A stretch of 32,684 nt of DNA, taken from contig JAEUHJ010000170.1 in NCBI GenBank assembly GCA_016795375.1, positions 1 through 32,684 on the forward strand. Reading direction: 5' to 3'. The notes beneath the pieces were generated by a model. That model was not told the DNA's origin, ran no database searches, and saw only the letters and a list, made by a program, of their open reading frames with translations. A program made the position numbers and the translations under genes. Origin of the DNA: Verrucomicrobiaceae bacterium (lineage in GTDB: Bacteria; Verrucomicrobiota; Verrucomicrobiia; Verrucomicrobiales; Verrucomicrobiaceae). Below are positions 25,180-32,684 of the stretch, piece after piece (position 1 is the stretch's first letter; every line of letters begins with the position of its first letter).

Positions 25180-25797
25180 ATGCGACGCTGGTCGGTCATC
25201 GGTTTGATCGTGCTGGCGATCACGGCGACCAGTTGTGTCGTGTTGAGGACGTGCTGGGCGCGCATGGCACCAGCGATCGCATCCACCGGCGGCAAGGATC
25301 TGCGTGTCCGGCTGCCTGATGGCGGCAAAACGCTGCTGCAAAAGGACAAGCGCTGGGCGGATGACCAGCTCGGCCCGTCGAACTGCACGCTGGGCAGTCA
25401 CGGCTGCCTCGTGACGAGTGTTGCGATGGCCTGCTCGAATCTGGGCGTCAAGCTGACGCCGAAGGAGCTGAACGAGCGGCTGAAGAAGGTCGATGGCTTT
25501 TTGCCGCAAGGCTGGGTGGTCTGGAATGCGGTGCCGAAAGTGACCGAGGACAAGCTCACGGCGGAGTATCACGCCAAAGCGCGTCATGCGGCGATGGATG
25601 AGGCGTTGGAACGCGGCGCTTATCCGGTGGTAAAGTATTTCCTCGTCGGCGGCATCCAGCACTGGTGCGTGATCGTCGGCAAGGAAGGTCAGGAGTATCT
25701 GGCGCGTGATCCGCTGCGTGATGGTGCGAAACCGGTGAAGCTCAGCGAACTGACGGCGAAGATCTACGCGGTGCGGGTGATCAAGAAGGCGGAGTGA
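25180..25797 (+). CDS. C39-like (papain-fold) cysteine peptidase, exported
   Basis: A 205-residue protein with an N-terminal membrane or lipoprotein signal (hydrophobic 6-18, ATSC at 16-19). The rest fits the peptidase C39_2 type: Q54 (oxyanion glutamine in LLQKDKRWA), C76 at the start of a helix (GSHGCLVTSVAMA), H161 (QHWCVIVG) and D177 (LARDPLR). These are the expected catalytic residues in the expected order. Such domains occur in secreted peptidases and amidases, and in leader peptidases of ABC exporters; here there is no ABC transporter, so a free envelope enzyme is more likely. The neighbouring small lipoprotein could be a partner. Confidence 0.75.
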   Translation: MRRWSVIGLIVLAITATSCVVLRTCWARMAPAIASTGGKDLRVRLPDGGKTLLQKDKRWADDQLGPSNCTLGSHGCLVTSVAMACSNLGVKLTPKELNERLKKVDGFLPQGWVVWNAVPKVTEDKLTAEYHAKARHAAMDEALERGAYPVVKYFLVGGIQHWCVIVGKEGQEYLARDPLRDGAKPVKLSELTAKIYAVRVIKKAE

Positions 25798-25800
25798 AGA

Positions 25801-26424
25801 TCAGTTGCGCCACGAGCAGATGTTGTCGTTCCACGTCTTGGGATCGCGATCTGGACCGGAGGAATAGACGATGACGCTGGCGGGCAAAGTCGATGGCGGC
25901 GGGATATACCTACATTTTGCCGCATATTTCGGGTCGGATTGATCGGCTCCGAACTCGGGATTGGTGAGCTTGCTGTCTCCATTCGTGTCGATCACAATGT
26001 AATAGGTTTCACCCCAAGGATCGCTCAGCACCCATTCGTTACCGTCTTGCCACAGGCCGCGTTTGCGCTCTCTGGCAGGTGGCAGGTCGATGAACTTGAT
26101 CTCCTTTGGATTTAACTCACCAACTTTCAAGCCAATCAAGGCTGGCAGCATGGTGCCTCGAGAACGAAGTGAAAGATCCGAGTTGATCGAATTGGCCCCG
26201 GTGATGGGGAGATGATTGTATTCGATCTTAAATGTAGCGATCGCAGTTCGGAGGTCTTTGAGAAGATGCTTTGTCTGGACCCACTTGCCGTCGGGCCAGT
26301 CTTCACTTGGAGAGCATTTCTGAAATCCAATAAGACAAAGCAAACCGAGACCGGCTATGCCAAGCATGAGCTTTCCCATGCAAGCGCATCCGCCCATGCG
26401 GTCAATACGACGTTCGTCAGTCAT
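25801..26424 (-). CDS. pseudopilin-like (GspG-type) protein without clear prepilin leader
   Basis: A 207-residue protein with one hydrophobic N-terminal helix (about 19-34) and a globular part that resembles the C-terminal domain of type II secretion major pseudopilins: a first helix (LRTAIATFKIEYNHLPI), a loop (TMLPALIGLKVGELNPKEI), then DPWGETYYIVIDTNGD and a final strand ending in VIVYSSGPD. These match the GspG layout, including the acidic, possibly calcium-binding loop. The prepilin cleavage motif (Gly before Phe-Thr-Leu-x-Glu) is absent, so it is probably a membrane-anchored relative rather than a pilus subunit. No secretion genes are nearby. It ends 3 nt from the convergent peptidase gene. 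Confidence 0.55.
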   Translation of the reverse strand: MTDERRIDRMGGCACMGKLMLGIAGLGLLCLIGFQKCSPSEDWPDGKWVQTKHLLKDLRTAIATFKIEYNHLPITGANSINSDLSLRSRGTMLPALIGLKVGELNPKEIKFIDLPPARERKRGLWQDGNEWVLSDPWGETYYIVIDTNGDSKLTNPEFGADQSDPKYAAKCRYIPPPSTLPASVIVYSSGPDRDPKTWNDNICSWRN

Positions 26425-26498
26425 GGCATGGTTTTACCCAATGACCATGACACATGTCGAGTGTGCTGATGAAAAGCCGACGAGTTGTCGACGCTCCA

Positions 26499-27896
26499 TC
26501 ATTGAACCACCAAGCTTGCCGCGGCGACGAGTGTCTCTTCGTTGACGATCTGGCCAGTGAGACTGGCTTTGCAGTCGGCTTTGAGTTCGTCGCGGAATTT
26601 GCGGACGAAGGACTGCGTGGGCCAGGCGCTGGCCTCACCGAAGGCGCAGATGGTGCGGCCGTCGATCTGCACGGCGACGTTTTCGAGCGTGTCCACGTCG
26701 TCGGGGCTGGCGTCGCCGCCGACGATGCGGTCGCTGATTTTTTTCATCCACAGGCTGCCTTCGCGGCAGGGCGTGCACTGGCCGCAGCTCTCGTGCGCGT
26801 AGAAGGTGTTCAGGTTGTTGATGACCCAGCTCATGCTGCGGCTGTCGTCCATGATGATGACGCCACCGGAGCCGGCCATGGTGCCGCAAGCGGCCATGGT
26901 GTCGAAGTCCATCGGGATGTCCATGATGGTGAGCTCGCGGCCGTCCTTCATTTTGAACTTCTCATCGGCACGCAGCACTTTGGCGGAGGAGCCACCGGGG
27001 ATGATGGCCTTGAGGCTGCGGCCGGGTTTCAAACCACCGCAGAGGTCGTTGATGACCTCGCCCATCGTCACTTTACCGACCTGGACTTCGTAGTAGCCGG
27101 GCTTTTGCACGTCGCCGCTGACGCAGAGGATGCGGGTGCCGGTGTTGTTCGGCGTGCCGAGCTTGGCATATTCCGCGCCGCCCATCTGCAGGATGTGCTT
27201 CACATGGCAGAGGGACTCGACGTTGTTCACGATGGTCGGACTCATGTAGAGGCCGAGCGCGGCGGGGAAATAGGGCGGCTTGATGCGCGGGTAGGGGCGT
27301 TTGCCTTCGAGGGATTCGATCAAACCGGTTTCCTCACCGCAGATGTAGGCACCGGCTCCGCGATGGACGTAGATTTCGCAATCGAAGCCGGAGCCGAGGA
27401 TGTTTTTGCCGAGGAAGCCTTTCGCGTGGGCCTCAGCGATCGCTTTTTCGAGGATCTGGGCGCCTTCGGGGAATTCCTCGCGGATGTAGATGTACGCGAG
27501 CTTGGCGCCGACGGCGAAGCAGGCGATGATCATGCCCTCGATGAGCTGATGCGGGTCCTGATGGATGATGTAGCGGTCCTTGAAGGTGCCGGGCTCGGAT
27601 TCGTCGGCGTTGCAGATGAGATAGACCGGCTTGGTGTTCGTGGGCGGGATGAAGCCCCACTTCACGCCGGTGGGGAAGCCCGCCCCGCCGCGACCGCGCA
27701 GGCCGCTGGCCTTGACCTCGTTGGTGATGGCGCTGCGCTCCATCTTGAGCGCCTTTTTCAGCATCTCGTAGCCGCCGTCCGCGATGGCGCACTCGATGCT
27801 GGGGTTCCAGCCGACGCGATCGACGTTTTTGAAGATGAGACGATGCTCGCGCGGATGCGGTTCTTTGCCGGGGAGATACTGGACGGGGGAGGCCAT
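26499..27896 (-). CDS. nuoF: NADH-quinone oxidoreductase subunit F
   Basis: A 465-residue NuoF, the NADH-binding flavoprotein of respiratory complex I. FMN/NADH site motifs are present (RGRGGAGFPTGVKWGF at 67-82; GAGAYICGEETGLIESLEGK at 180-199), and the N3 [4Fe-4S] cluster ligands are C371, C374, C377 and C417 (ESCGQCTPCREG and TICAFGEASAW). The length is slightly above the usual 420-450. nuoE and nuoG, normally adjacent, are absent on both sides: downstream is the pseudopilin-like gene and upstream a divergent DUF1549 gene. It is either a displaced single copy or a second copy. All catalytic residues appear intact. Confidence 0.95.
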   Translation of the reverse strand: MASPVQYLPGKEPHPREHRLIFKNVDRVGWNPSIECAIADGGYEMLKKALKMERSAITNEVKASGLRGRGGAGFPTGVKWGFIPPTNTKPVYLICNADESEPGTFKDRYIIHQDPHQLIEGMIIACFAVGAKLAYIYIREEFPEGAQILEKAIAEAHAKGFLGKNILGSGFDCEIYVHRGAGAYICGEETGLIESLEGKRPYPRIKPPYFPAALGLYMSPTIVNNVESLCHVKHILQMGGAEYAKLGTPNNTGTRILCVSGDVQKPGYYEVQVGKVTMGEVINDLCGGLKPGRSLKAIIPGGSSAKVLRADEKFKMKDGRELTIMDIPMDFDTMAACGTMAGSGGVIIMDDSRSMSWVINNLNTFYAHESCGQCTPCREGSLWMKKISDRIVGGDASPDDVDTLENVAVQIDGRTICAFGEASAWPTQSFVRKFRDELKADCKASLTGQIVNEETLVAAASLVVQ

Positions 27897-28009
27897 GGGC
27901 CGCAGTATTCCAGTGTGAAAAGGCGGGGCAACCGGGATTTGTGAAAAAATTCACAAGGCGGATGCAAGCGGGCATGAAAGCATGGCGCTTCGCGGGTTGT
28001 AGGTGTGCA

Positions 28010-29959
28010 ATGCCCGCGCCGAAACTGCTCCTGACCACCCTGATGCTGCTGACATCGGCAGGGCTGGTTTTGGCGAAGAAAGACGAAGGCCCGAAGCCAG
28101 TGCCGTGGTCGTTCGCGCCGCTGAAGCGTGTCGCTTTGCCGAAGGTGAGGGACACGATATGGCCGAAGACGCGGATCGATTACTTCATCCTCGCGAAAAT
28201 GGAGGCGGCGGGCATGAAACCGGCTACGAGGGCGGATGAGCGCGTGTTGCAGCGACGCGTGGCGTTTGATTTGACCGGGCTGCCGCCGTCCGGCGTGTCG
28301 GACAAGTCGGACTGGGCTGACACCGTTCGAGAGCTGCTCGCCAGCCCGCACTACGGCGAACGCTGGGCGCGACACTGGCTCGATCTGGCGCGTTATGTGG
28401 ATCAGACGCCGGGCTGGCTCGATTCGACGAAGTATTCGTATCTCTACCGCGACTGGGTGGTGCAGGCGCTCAATGAGGACATGCCCTATGACCACTTCGT
28501 GACGCGGCAGCTCGCGGCGGACTTCTTGCCGGACTGCGGGCCGAAGGATCGCGTGGCGCTCGGTTTCATCGGCCTGAGCCCGACTTACTTCAAAGAGCTG
28601 CAACTGCCGCCGGAGATCATCAAGACGACCGTCGCCGATGAATGGGAGGAACATGTCGATGCGATTGGCCGCACGTTTCTCGGACTGACGCTGGCTTGCG
28701 CGCGCTGCCATGACCACAAGTCCGATCCGGTCACGGCGCAGGATTACTACGCGCTCGCCGGAGTGTTCGCCTCCGTGAAGCTCTCCGAAGTGCCGACGAT
28801 GGAGGACGAATTCTGGAAGCCGGTGGAAAGGGCCCGCGCCGAGGTCGCGGCGCTGGAAAAGCAGATCCAAGAGATGGCGAAGAAGAAGCCGAAGGACTTG
28901 AAGGAGCAGACGACGACGATGGAAGTCAAAATCGCCGCGCTCAAGACCCGTACGCCGCACTACAACATGCCGATGGCCAATGCGGTCGAGGAAGCGGCGC
29001 TGTTTGTCGTGAACAAGGAGCAGGGACACGGCACGAAGCTGGATTACAAGATGGGCATGGCCCGTGATCTCGAATTGATGAAGCGTGGCAATCCGAACGA
29101 TCTCGGCGAGACCGTGCCGCGTCGTTTCCTGTCCGCGTTCCCGTCGAAAACCGGCCTGCCGCGCAAGTTCACCACGGGCAGCGGCCGTCTCGAACTCGCG
29201 CAGGCGATCGTGGAGGATGCGGCGCCGCTGACGGCACGCGTGATCGTGAATCGCGTGTGGAAACATCACTTCGGTCGCGGCCTGGTCGATACGCCGAGCG
29301 AATTCGGCAATCTCGGCGAACTGCCGACGCATCCGGAACTGCTCGACGATCTCGCCGGTCGTTTCATGGAGCACGGCTGGTCGCTGAAATGGCTGCATCG
29401 CGAGATTCTGAACTCTGCGACGTGGCAGCAGAGCAGCATGTCCGCTGAATCTGAGAAGCGTGATCCGGAGAACAAACTCTACGCCCGCATGCTGCGCCGT
29501 CGCCTCGATTGGGAATCATGGCACGATGCGATTCTGACCGCAACAGGTCAGATCGATCTCAAGATGGGCGGGCCCGCGTCGGCGATCAGCGATTTGAAGA
29601 ACGTGCGCCGCTCGCTCTACGGCGCTTCGGATCGTCAGGACATGGATCCGATGCTGCGCATCCACGACGTGCCAGATCCGGGAGCGCACAATCCGTGGCG
29701 CACGGAGACGATCACGCCGTTGCAGGGCTTGTTCGCACTCAATTCGCCCTTCATGCAGCAGCAGGCGGATGTGTTCGGAAAATGGGCGGCGCGGCACAGC
29801 ATGGATGAGATTTACGCGCGTTTGTTTGGCCGCCAACCGAGTCCGCATGAGGTTGGTGTGGCGAAGGCTTTCCTCAACGGACGGGAGAAGGATGGCGCAG
29901 CGTGGTCGCAGTATGCCCAGGCGCTGCTGGCGGGCAACGAGGTGCTGTTTGTGGATTGA
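28010..29959 (+). CDS. DUF1549/DUF1553 secreted protein (second copy)
   Basis: A 649-residue DUF1549 plus DUF1553 protein. Start placed at ATG 28010, which gives a signal peptide ending LVLA-KK; the frame is open from 27941 without added family similarity. It has the DUF1549 core (VAFDLTGLPPSG, HYGERWARHWLDLARY), a CARCHDHKSDPV motif (C230, C233, H234), a coiled-coil insert at about 275-310, and the DUF1553 part (ARVIVNRVWKHHFGRGLVDT and on). It is closer to the common planctomycete form than the first copy. No DUF1501 gene follows; a long inverted repeat does. It is divergent from nuoF with a 113-nt gap. Function unknown; redox or sugar-related roles have been suggested only from the CxxCH motif and family context. 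Confidence 0.92.
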   Translation: MPAPKLLLTTLMLLTSAGLVLAKKDEGPKPVPWSFAPLKRVALPKVRDTIWPKTRIDYFILAKMEAAGMKPATRADERVLQRRVAFDLTGLPPSGVSDKSDWADTVRELLASPHYGERWARHWLDLARYVDQTPGWLDSTKYSYLYRDWVVQALNEDMPYDHFVTRQLAADFLPDCGPKDRVALGFIGLSPTYFKELQLPPEIIKTTVADEWEEHVDAIGRTFLGLTLACARCHDHKSDPVTAQDYYALAGVFASVKLSEVPTMEDEFWKPVERARAEVAALEKQIQEMAKKKPKDLKEQTTTMEVKIAALKTRTPHYNMPMANAVEEAALFVVNKEQGHGTKLDYKMGMARDLELMKRGNPNDLGETVPRRFLSAFPSKTGLPRKFTTGSGRLELAQAIVEDAAPLTARVIVNRVWKHHFGRGLVDTPSEFGNLGELPTHPELLDDLAGRFMEHGWSLKWLHREILNSATWQQSSMSAESEKRDPENKLYARMLRRRLDWESWHDAILTATGQIDLKMGGPASAISDLKNVRRSLYGASDRQDMDPMLRIHDVPDPGAHNPWRTETITPLQGLFALNSPFMQQQADVFGKWAARHSMDEIYARLFGRQPSPHEVGVAKAFLNGREKDGAAWSQYAQALLAGNEVLFVD

Positions 29960-29967
29960 GACTGATT

Positions 29968-30047
29968 GGCCGAAAAAGAGAAAAGAAGGGAAAAAGGCCA
30001 GGAGCTTGTGATTCCCTCCTCTTTTTATTCTTTTCTCTTTTTCGGCC
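29968..30047 (+). terminator. 80-nt element with a perfect 20-bp inverted repeat
   Basis: The 20-nt arm at 29968-29987 (GGCCG, then a purine-only run) is perfectly complementary to the arm at 30028-30047 (a pyrimidine-only run, then CGGCC). The 40-nt loop contains a further, imperfect purine/pyrimidine pairing. It begins 8 nt after the DUF1549 stop codon. As RNA it would form a long stem and could stop transcription or protect the 3' end; as DNA the purine/pyrimidine mirror character is unusual. No T-run follows the second arm. Confidence 0.6.
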
Positions 30048-30155
30048 AGCTCTCATGAGTTGAACCCAACAGACACCGCTTCTTCATCGTCCGCGCTTTA
30101 CATGACCGCATCTTTCTTCAATCCTCCCGGCCCGATTTCCCCCCAACCCCGCCGA

Positions 30156-31382
30156 ATGACTGTGACCGCCAACGATTTCGAAACCTCCTCTCCTGTAGTT
30201 GATGAATCAGAGCTGCAAGCCGGGGCGCCCGCCACGCCTGCCGACCCTGCTGCCACGAAACTGGACCCGAAGTTTTTCGCGCTCCTTGCCGATGTTTCGC
30301 AAAAGTTGCTGAGGCTGGACGCGGAGCCGCGTGTGCTGCCTGAGGAACTGGCCGCCGTGACTGCGGCTGCGACGGAATTGAGTGAACTGGTGCAGGCGTT
30401 CGCCTCCCGCCTCAGTGCCGCTTTGGAAGCCAAGACCGACGCCGATCAGGTCGCGAAGGAGGCCGAAAAGGCACGCATTCTGGCCGAAAAAGAAGCCGCG
30501 CGTGCGCAGGCTTTGGCGGAGAAGGAAGCTGAGAAAGCCCGCATTCAGGCGGAGAAAGAAGCCGCCAGGATTCAGGCGCAGCAGGAAGTCGAGGCGATGA
30601 AGGCTGCCGCCGCAGCCTTGAAGGCCGCACAACATGCCGAAAAGGAAGCTGCCAAGGCCGCTGCGCTGGCTGAAAAGATGGCCATCCTCGTCGCCCGTGA
30701 GAAAGCCGCCGAAGAAGCCGCTGCCGCCAAGGCGCAGGCCCAGGCGGAGAAAGAGGCTGCGAAGGAGGCCGAACGCCTCGCCAAAGAAAAAGAAGCCGCT
30801 GAGAAGGCCGCGGCCAAAGAAGCCGCCCGCCTGGCCAAGGAACAAGCGGACGCTGAGAAAGCGGCCGCCAGAGAAAAAGCTCTCGCGGAACGCATGGCCG
30901 CCATGGCCGCAGCGGCGGAAGCCAAGGAAGCCGCGCGTCTTGCGAAGGAACAAGCCGCCGCCGAGAAAGCTGCTGTGAAAGCCCAGGCGCTCGCCGAAAA
31001 AGAGGCGGCCCGAATCGCCAAGGAGCAGGCGGACGCTGAAAAGGCGGCTGCCAAAGAAGCGGCGCGCCTTGCCAAAGAACAGGCCGATGCCGAGAAAGCG
31101 GCCGCCAAGGCCAAAGCTCTCGCTGAAAAAGAGGCAGCCCGCGTTGAACAGGAGAAGCGCGCAACGGAACTCGCCGCTGTGAAAGCCAGGGAGGATGCCG
31201 AACGTCAGAAGGCCGCCCAGATTGAGGAGGAAGCCCGTGCCCGCCGTGCCGCCGCCCGCGCCAAGACCATCGCCGAATACGAGGCCAAGCAAAAAGCCCG
31301 CCAGGCCGCCGCCATGGCCCAGTTCAACGCCGACAAAGCTGCCATGAAGATCGAGAAGCAGAAGGCCGGCGTCAGGGGGTGA
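30156..31382 (+). CDS. Ala/Lys/Glu-rich coiled-coil protein
   Basis: A 408-residue protein (from ATG 30156; in-frame ATG 30102 and TTG 30060 are alternatives, but the upstream stretch is pyrimidine-rich and looks untranslated). The first ~95 residues are mixed and acidic (AATKLDPKFFALLADVSQKL), and the rest is almost wholly Ala, Lys, Glu with Arg and Gln, built of repeats such as EAARLAKEQADAEKAAAK. This predicts a long helical rod. No signal peptide or membrane helix is visible, so it is probably cytoplasmic. Low-complexity proteins of this kind resemble TolA domain II or scaffold proteins, but similarity to them may reflect composition alone. A kinase-like gene follows 176 nt downstream. 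Function unknown. Confidence 0.65.
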   Translation: MTVTANDFETSSPVVDESELQAGAPATPADPAATKLDPKFFALLADVSQKLLRLDAEPRVLPEELAAVTAAATELSELVQAFASRLSAALEAKTDADQVAKEAEKARILAEKEAARAQALAEKEAEKARIQAEKEAARIQAQQEVEAMKAAAAALKAAQHAEKEAAKAAALAEKMAILVAREKAAEEAAAAKAQAQAEKEAAKEAERLAKEKEAAEKAAAKEAARLAKEQADAEKAAAREKALAERMAAMAAAAEAKEAARLAKEQAAAEKAAVKAQALAEKEAARIAKEQADAEKAAAKEAARLAKEQADAEKAAAKAKALAEKEAARVEQEKRATELAAVKAREDAERQKAAQIEEEARARRAAARAKTIAEYEAKQKARQAAAMAQFNADKAAMKIEKQKAGVRG

Positions 31383-31558
31383 CCCGGCGGGATGAAAACC
31401 GGGGCCGGCATTGGACGGCACTTTGAGGCCGCTGCCGTGCAGTCGCGCCGTCAAGGACTCCACCCTCCGGCCGCGGCATTTGAGAGATGCGAAACACCGG
31501 CTTGAACATCTGCCGCATGGCAGGATAGTCGTCTCCTCTTTCTCCTCCCAGCGCCCCC

Positions 31559-32684
31559 ATGTCGGAGCCGAGTCAATTCAGGCATTACCAAATCGTCCAG
31601 GACGCCGACGGCAACAACGTCGAGCTGGTGCGCAATGCCGAGCAGGTGGCCGTCCTGGCCTTTGACATGCAGCGGCTCGAATACGTCCACTGCCATGTGA
31701 TGCTGGAGGCGCTCCCCGCCCGCGCGGCGTTCGAGGAGGCATGCAAGGCATTGCAAAAACGCGGCCATCCCGCGCTCGCACGCATGATCGAGTTTGGCGA
31801 GGACGAGGGGAACTCGTTCTACATCACCGGCAACATCGACGGCGAAGTTTTGCGGGCTTACCTGGCGCGGCAGCAGGAGATACCCGGCTGGCTTGCCATC
31901 ATGATCGCCTGCCGGGCGCTGGAAACTGCGGTGGCAGTGTGTGAGCGGGGCGAATTCCTCACCGAGGCACCTCTGGAGAGCTTCCGCGTGGTGCAGACCA
32001 CCGCGCAGTCCGTACAGGTGCTCGCGGCAGATTTCCGCGTGCTCAACAACAGCGCGGCGAAAAAGCGCGCGCTGAAGGCCGGCTTCGAAAAGCAGGCCAG
32101 GTTTCTGCGCGCCTTTCTCATCGAGCAGGGCGGTGACGGCCCCACGCTGCCGGAGCAACCCCTGCCCGCCGCCGATTTCGCCGACCTGCTGGGTTCATGT
32201 CTTGCCAGCGCAGGCGTCGGTGCCATCGCCGCCATGCGGGAGTTGCGCTCAGCCCTGCAAAAACTCGCGCCCGAACACCTTTCTGGAGAAATCCCCGCCG
32301 CGCAGAAACCACGCGCACTGCTCGCCCCCTTGCTGGCGAGCTACCAGGAGGTCGCCCGCGGACTGGTGAACCTCGTGCGCATCCAGAGCCAGCGCCTCGA
32401 CATGGCAAACCCTTACAGCATGCGCGGCACGCTCACCAAGACCGGCCGTCCCGTGCTCATCGAGCAGGTGCCGCACCCGCGCATCGCCTGCGCCCGGGTG
32501 AAGGACGTTGATGACGCCGCTTTCAAGGCCACCAGGCAGCGCGGAAACTCCGGCCTCATCACCCTCTCCCTCGTCAATGAGACTGACGAGATCACCTGCA
32601 TCGCCGAGGAGGTGGTGGAAGGCATCAGTCTGGCCGACCTGATGCGTGAGCGCCGCTGGCTCGATGTGCAGGAGGCTTATCTCG
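31559..32684 (+). CDS. protein with two degenerate kinase-like regions (3' end beyond the window)
   Basis: The frame opens at ATG 31559 and stays open for 375 codons to the edge of the window, so it is incomplete. Residues 58-145 follow the pattern of a bacterial Ser/Thr kinase from the C-helix through the hinge (EEACKALQKRGHPALARMIE, GNIDGEVLRAYLARQ). The place where the catalytic HRD-K-N loop should be reads FLTEAPLESFRVV, with no catalytic Asp or Asn, and no Gly-rich loop or VAxK lysine is visible. Residues 288-375 begin a second kinase-like lobe (RGTLTKTGRPVLIEQV, with Glu where Lys is expected, then IAEEVVEGISLADLMRER). The likely reading is a tandem pseudokinase, perhaps a scaffold or sensor. 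Remote similarity, seen by eye only. Confidence 0.5.
   Translation, partial: MSEPSQFRHYQIVQDADGNNVELVRNAEQVAVLAFDMQRLEYVHCHVMLEALPARAAFEEACKALQKRGHPALARMIEFGEDEGNSFYITGNIDGEVLRAYLARQQEIPGWLAIMIACRALETAVAVCERGEFLTEAPLESFRVVQTTAQSVQVLAADFRVLNNSAAKKRALKAGFEKQARFLRAFLIEQGGDGPTLPEQPLPAADFADLLGSCLASAGVGAIAAMRELRSALQKLAPEHLSGEIPAAQKPRALLAPLLASYQEVARGLVNLVRIQSQRLDMANPYSMRGTLTKTGRPVLIEQVPHPRIACARVKDVDDAAFKATRQRGNSGLITLSLVNETDEITCIAEEVVEGISLADLMRERRWLDVQEAYL

Noticed and set aside
26454..29398. Long antisense frames opposite nuoF (496 codons, +) and opposite the second DUF1549 gene (546 codons, -)
   Set aside because: Both lie opposite genes with clear catalytic or family motifs and have shadow-type composition.
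30470..31250. Repeated DNA that could be taken for a CRISPR array or tandem repeat locus
   Set aside because: The repeats are imperfect, have no unique spacers and are explained by the repeating Ala/Lys/Glu heptads of the coding frame. No cas gene is present.
30207..31463. A 418-codon Gly/Leu/Phe-rich frame on - opposite the coiled-coil gene
   Set aside because: It is the reverse complement of Ala/Lys/Glu repeats, which automatically gives Phe/Leu/Gly-rich text. No start signals or domains.

Overview
The window is about 32.7 kb of GC-rich DNA, most likely from a member of the Verrucomicrobiota (Prosthecobacter/Verrucomicrobium-like), or less likely another PVC-group bacterium. This is inferred from protein content: two DUF1549/DUF1553 secreted proteins with CxxCH motifs, a DUF1501 and a DUF1552 Tat-exported protein, an ECF sigma factor with a non-zinc membrane partner, a GYF_2 protein, and a TolQ/ExbB-type protein with an N-terminal zinc ribbon. 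No rRNA, tRNA, CRISPR array or intact mobile element was seen.

Layout. (1) 1-4.9 kb: a DUF1549/DUF1553 protein and an S1/P1-type zinc nuclease on +, converging on a DUF1501 protein on -. (2) 4.9-9.3 kb, all on -: citramalate synthase (cimA) preceded by a possible Ile/Leu-rich leader peptide and terminator-like hairpin, then an ECF sigma factor with its likely membrane anti-sigma partner, then an RsmB-type rRNA m5C methyltransferase. (3) 9.5-15.4 kb, +: a complete tripartite RND efflux operon (lipid-anchored adaptor, HAE1-type pump, outer-membrane lipoprotein channel). (4) 15.6-16.6 kb: a sugar phosphate isomerase/epimerase. (5) 16.6-19.5 kb: an insertion-scarred stretch with two different decayed IS3-family transposase remnants enclosing an MFS transporter and a small GYF_2 protein. 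(6) 19.5-20.8 kb: a DUF1552 protein. (7) 20.8-24.8 kb, -: a three-gene ion-driven motor-like operon, with one MotA/TolQ/ExbB-type channel protein and two different ExbD/MotB-like proteins, behind a good sigma70-type promoter. (8) 25.0-26.4 kb: a tiny His-rich lipoprotein, a C39-like cysteine peptidase and a pseudopilin-like protein. (9) 26.5-30.0 kb: an isolated nuoF and a second DUF1549/DUF1553 gene, divergently arranged. (10) 30-32.7 kb: a long perfect inverted repeat, an Ala/Lys/Glu-rich coiled-coil protein, and the start of a protein with two degenerate kinase-like regions that runs off the end.

Functionally the window mixes housekeeping genes (cimA, rRNA methylation, nuoF) with envelope functions (efflux, ion-driven motor, exported DUF proteins). 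The best candidates for something undescribed are the A-B-B' motor operon, in which two different B subunits each keep one membrane Asp and share a C-terminal domain, the putative cimA leader/attenuator, and the double pseudokinase-like protein at the right edge. All functions are assigned by reading motifs; no database search was run.
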